In this document: positions 60,347 to 64,000 of the stretch, in pieces | Numbering within the stretch: position 1 is the first letter of the stretch | How the letters are laid out: every line of letters begins with the position of its first letter | From: Glutinoglossum americanum | Lineage: Eukaryota; Ascomycota; Geoglossomycetes; Geoglossales; Geoglossaceae | NCBI GenBank assembly: GCA_020080175.1 | Contig: JAGHQL010000037.1 | Coordinates: 62,001-126,000 of the forward strand | DNA length: 64,000 nucleotides | Direction of reading: 5' to 3' | Translations under genes and position numbers: made by a program | Notes under the pieces: generated by a model | What the model was told of the DNA's origin: nothing | The model's database searches: none | What the model saw: only the letters and a program-made list of their open reading frames with translations

Positions 60347-61299
60347 CCTTCCCCCCTTCTGTCCCCCTTTTCCAATCATCAACGAGGACCAAGCGGACGG
60401 ATATTACACGTGGTGGTGGGCCCAGCTGTCTTTCCCCGGGCATAAGGCGTTAGACAGGCTTCCCTGGCACATTAGCTGTCCTCCGCCACAATAGCCCGCA
60501 TCCCCCTACATACTTAGGTCAACTGTTGCCCTACACTTAGCTGTTCTGCATCCGTGCGGTCGTCTAACCTCGCTCCAGGATCCAGGATCGAATACGCAAT
60601 CACGGCAACCACCAAACTCACCGAAACCGAAATCGACCCTGACATATCTCATATCCCCCCCCCAAAACACAACCCCGGTTGCTAGGATAAGCGTGAGGGT
60701 ATCCGTCACTATCAGCCACCTTTTTGGTCCCCGCTTCGCATTCGCATTTTAGTCACGTTGGTCGCAAAGCTAAGCAGGTGCCATCGGCCTTTTAACTCCG
60801 TAACTCAAGACGCCACGGACCTCAGGGAGTTTCATTCCTACTAGACTAAGGACAGTGTTGTCTCCTGACTTCTGGGCGTTCATTTCCTGGAGTAGGGTAG
60901 TTCTGCTTAGCACGGCCCTCTGCCTTCACAAGCTGCTTTTCCAACGTCCCACAGAACCAGCGGACAAGCTCGTCTGTGTCAGTGCGGGAAGAACGGAAGA
61001 CAAAAGGGATCTCACATCCATCCTGCACCCAGGTTCGCGGAATCGCTTCCAGATTGCGGAAACCTCTTCTTGCTTTCTTTGGGGGCCTGCATTCGCCTCC
61101 CGGCGGTCAAAGTAGGAGATACGTCGAATACGCACTAGGGACCCTAGACGTCCACGATAAAACCCACCGTCGGGGCACTGGGCGTTCGGCGGCAGTCGTG
61201 GCGCGGTGGTACTATTTATTGCCAACACGGCTATGAGTAGGCACTGCTGTGGGACTGCGTAGGATCATATCTTGGGACGAATCAGACACTTTCTTGCAA

Positions 61300-62640
61300 A
61301 TGTATGCACCACGCAATCTGTCAGGCCAGGATCCATTGCAGTGGGAAAGTAACAACACATATCCACCTAGACAAGAGTACGGCGCAGGTTCAGAGTACGG
61401 GGTAAGTGCGGTAGCGTCTCCATATAACATAAGCATCATCGCCTAACCCGCATCCACTCTTCTAGGAAAGCACAGATACAAGAGCACAACGACCACCAAA
61501 TACGCATTCCGACATGGTGCCGCTGCCACCTCAATCAGATATGTATCCCACATCAGATCCGTATCGCTATACCCCGGAGCATATGGCATCATTTAGTCAA
61601 CCGGCGCCTAGACAGCGGACAGCGATAGCATGCAACTACTGCAGAAGGCGGAAAGTAGGTTTGCTCGCGAGCTAGCACTCCAATGGTTAACTAACAGATT
61701 ATAGATTCGGTGTTCTGGCTTCGAGAGCTCTCACGATGGCAGATGCTCTAACTGTCAAAGGTTCAACCAAGAGTGTATCTTCACCCCAGTGTCGTCACAG
61801 GCTCAGGCATTCGTGCCCGCACACACTGCCTATCCGCATTTGAGAAACGGCGGAATACCTGGTCGCGGACGCGCGATCTACCCGCAAAACCCGTTGCTAT
61901 ACGGCGCACACGGTCAGCCTTTAGAGGCAGTACCACCGCAGAGTGCCTATGGGCAGGATCAACACGATTACAGGTTACCAAGCCCCCCCGGTGCCCAATT
62001 GCCAAGTCCTCCGGGACCATATGCTCGCTCGTATGACGAATCACCGTACGAGCAATCATATCGTAAGAGACCGCACACTGAACCCCACGTACCTATCCCC
62101 ACTCCACCGCTTCCGGGCTCACCATCTCAAGCAGGTCCTTTACCGCCGATGCAAGGGCGGCGAGAGTCAGCGGACGTTCCCTACTCGGAACCGCCAGCGT
62201 CTGCGTTTGCACCCTCATCTCCAGCGTCTTCGAGCACGTCCTACAAGTCAGCTTATTCTCAAGCACCGCCTCAGCCACCAGCATCTCAACCGCCATTCTA
62301 CCCTACCCAAACCGCAATAACCCCTCGGCGATCGTCGCCCACATCTTCTTACTCATACAGCTCTATAGAGCGCACCAGTGCCTCGCCCCACTCCCAAGGC
62401 CCTCCGCCAGGAGCCTACCAATTTCCAAGCTCAGCAACCCTCCATCCGCCACTCGTTCTTCCATCTCAACAAAGCCGCACACCCCCGCCTCCACAAACGC
62501 AAACCCCAGGAGCAGCCAGCCAGCAACGGCCAGGCATGTCCATCCAGAATATCCTGGATCAGGGCTCTGCTCAGAGTCAATCATCAAGGTCTGCAACAGA
62601 CAGCAGCATGCTGAACGCTCTCATGCCACGGAAATTTTAG
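61300..62640 (+). CDS. Zn2Cys6 transcription factor with Pro/Ser-rich tail
   Basis: Exons 61300-61401, 61466-61654 and 61705-62640 give 408 residues. The zinc cluster is C90, C93, C100, C111, C114 and C121 within TAIACNYCRRRK spliced to IRCSGFESSHDGRCSNC, then QECIFTPVSSQAQAFVPAH. The block continuing into AYPHLRN looks conserved in a filamentous-fungal family, but I cannot name it. The rest is strongly Pro/Ser/Gln/Tyr-rich with no fungal transcription factor middle domain, so it is probably disordered activation sequence. The last residues (MSIQNILDQG, then MLNALMPRKF) form short possible interaction motifs. The start is the first ATG in frame. The intron inside the cluster is 50 bases, so retention would shift the frame. 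Confidence 0.88.
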
Positions 62641-64000
62641 CCAACGAACTTACGATGATGGATTTCCCAAAAATTCGACCGCTCGATACGTGATTCATAG
62701 ACGTTGAAGTCACCCTAAACAAGACAAGGGGTAGACTTTTTGGGGCTCAGGCATAAATGATATTCTGATACCGGGCAACGAAAACCGAATGTGATATGCC
62801 ATGTCCGATGCAAAGCCAGCACGAATGCATCTGGCGAACGGGCTCAGCTGGTCTGGGGCACTCCTTTGCATTTATTTGCAGCATTGCATATTTTCCTACC
62901 GATATATAATGTAGATGCAACGATTCTCTATTGCATGAATGAATACTTTTTTTTTTTTTTTTTGGGCGGCGCGCTCCGAAACATTCTCTCTCTGTCTGCG
63001 GGAATAGAGTGGAACTTGCTTGCATGGGCTTGGGTGGCCTGGGAGTGTTATTTGCTTGATCTCTACCTGGCACGGGTAATACCAATCAGCCTGGTTTTAA
63101 TGCGTATTTTCCGGTCTCTCCTTTGTCTGGTGCTGGTGGTTGTCTGTCCGATTACAACTTGCACCTCTGGTCGTCGGTATCCTGAAACCTGATACGAACG
63201 GCTTATTGATGTTACGTTGCGTACGTCGTTGATGTTTCTACGAGCACCTCCTCACGCTGTCTACGTTTTGTATGATTTTGAACGGTGCTTGCATGGGTCT
63301 TGCTCGAGCACAGGAGGAGTAAAGTCAATCGACGGAAGTGTGAAGCCGTTGGAAGTCAGTTTGACTAATCCGTTGTACGATGAATAGGCTGCTCCCAAAA
63401 ACCTTGCGGAGGCAGAAAAGCCATCCACTACTGTAGCCAGGTACTTGCTTGCGTGTAGAAAATAATACACATTTGAAATACCTACACGAGATAAGGCTAA
63501 GAATAGGCCTCCGCGTGGAGATTGTTGACCCTTGCTTTTCTCTTCAGGAATCTCTTGCTGCACGGTCCCGAACTCATACCCCTCAACCGTGGAACAAAAA
63601 CGCTGCACATCACTGTCCAATAGTGCAGTGCCCCGGGGAATCCCACACGACATGTCTACAACGCGAACTTGGACCGGTTCAAGCGCCTCCCCTCCGCTTC
63701 CGCTCGTAGTATGCCCAAGTGGCACCATCAATTCGACAGGGCACAGAGTCGAGAGAGAAGAGAAAGGGTATATGCACGACCGGCATGTACAACCAACTAG
63801 AGAAACGTTCGAATCCTTCAGCGATGCCGAGCCATACGCCGGTCCGTTCCGTCCGTTCCGCCCTGTCGGTACCAGTATGGGAGATAATAAGGCCGCTGCG
63901 AGGCGAAGCTGAATCCACCAGAGGCCGGACAGATGCTGGTCAATAGTGCTAGGTATGTACACAGCCAGAAGGAGCCTTGTAGATTGTATGTATGTACATA
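62641..64000. other. end region, no firm gene
   Basis: The 3' end of the Zn2Cys6 gene and about 1.3 kb beyond. A run of about 18 T residues lies near 62948. A 234-codon minus-strand frame at 63261-63962 has no ATG near its start and no recognised domain. Part of it could be a 3' exon of a gene extending past the window edge. Confidence 0.4.

Larger units (their letters stand above)
56861..61299. other. 4.4 kb spacer with unrecognised open frames
   Basis: No known gene was recognised. Two frames in opposite directions, minus 58488-58736 and plus 58902-59210, have more protein-like composition than the rest. A 9-base repeat (catccctcc) occurs three times at about 60320-60346. The bases before 61300 should contain the promoter of the Zn2Cys6 gene. 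Confidence 0.45.

Noticed and set aside
1-64000. CRISPR arrays, bacterial operons, intact transposable elements, retroelement fossils, RIP-mutated blocks
   Set aside because: No regularly spaced repeats, no ribosome-binding-site gene chains, no transposase or reverse-transcriptase motifs and no AT-biased blocks were seen. The gene structures are clearly fungal.

Overview
The window comes from a filamentous ascomycete fungus (Pezizomycotina). It holds protein genes typical of that group: an AreA/NIT2-type nitrogen GATA factor, an FlbC-type conidiation zinc-finger factor, two Zn2Cys6 regulators, a TRP-like/FLC channel and an HSP12-type stress protein. Most introns are short (about 50-120 bases), with GT-AG borders and CTAAC/CTAAT-like branch sites. 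The class, genus and species cannot be fixed from the sequence alone. Gene density is low, about 15 firm genes in 64 kb, with several gene-free stretches of 3-8 kb. I saw no strong C-to-T (RIP-like) decay, no intact transposon gene, no rRNA and no convincing tRNA.

Layout. At 1-6 kb the DASH kinetochore subunit Hsk3 (+) converges on the nitrogen regulator AreA (-). A 4.2 kb upstream region follows, then a Zn2Cys6 regulator (-, 10.3-11.8 kb) and a long spacer. An HSP12-type gene lies at 16.3 kb (+). At 18.6-21.8 kb the mRNA-export helicase SUB2 (-) and the RNase P/MRP zinc-ribbon subunit RPR2 (+) diverge. A membrane-anchored histidine acid phosphatase lies at 22.2-24.0 kb (+). FlbC (-) is at 27.5-28.6 kb. 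About 8.5 kb with no firm gene follows, carrying a minisatellite and a foldback repeat. The FLC/TRP-like channel (-) is at 37.8-40.7 kb. An ankyrin-BTB-BTB protein (-) diverges from the Arp2/3 subunit ARPC4 (+) at 42.7-45.9 kb. A RING plus RRM protein (+) is at 46.9-49.0 kb and a class I methyltransferase (-) at 49.9-50.9 kb. TYW3 (-) and a DUF2461 protein (+) diverge from a 219-base spacer at 52-57 kb. A 4.4 kb spacer leads to a second Zn2Cys6 regulator (+, 61.3-62.6 kb).

How the genes relate. Most are core cellular genes in different pathways (kinetochore, RNA export, tRNA maturation, actin nucleation, membrane calcium/flavin handling) mixed with regulators of nitrogen use and development. 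They do not form a metabolic cluster or an obvious single system. The recurring local structure is the divergent gene pair. The gene models were built by hand from splice sites, reading phase and family conservation, and they are internally consistent in phase. The most noteworthy points are unusual splicing (very short exons, a start codon alone on its exon, a frame-preserving intron inside a zinc cluster, one gene with greatly enlarged introns) and a C3HC4 RING joined to an RRM protein.
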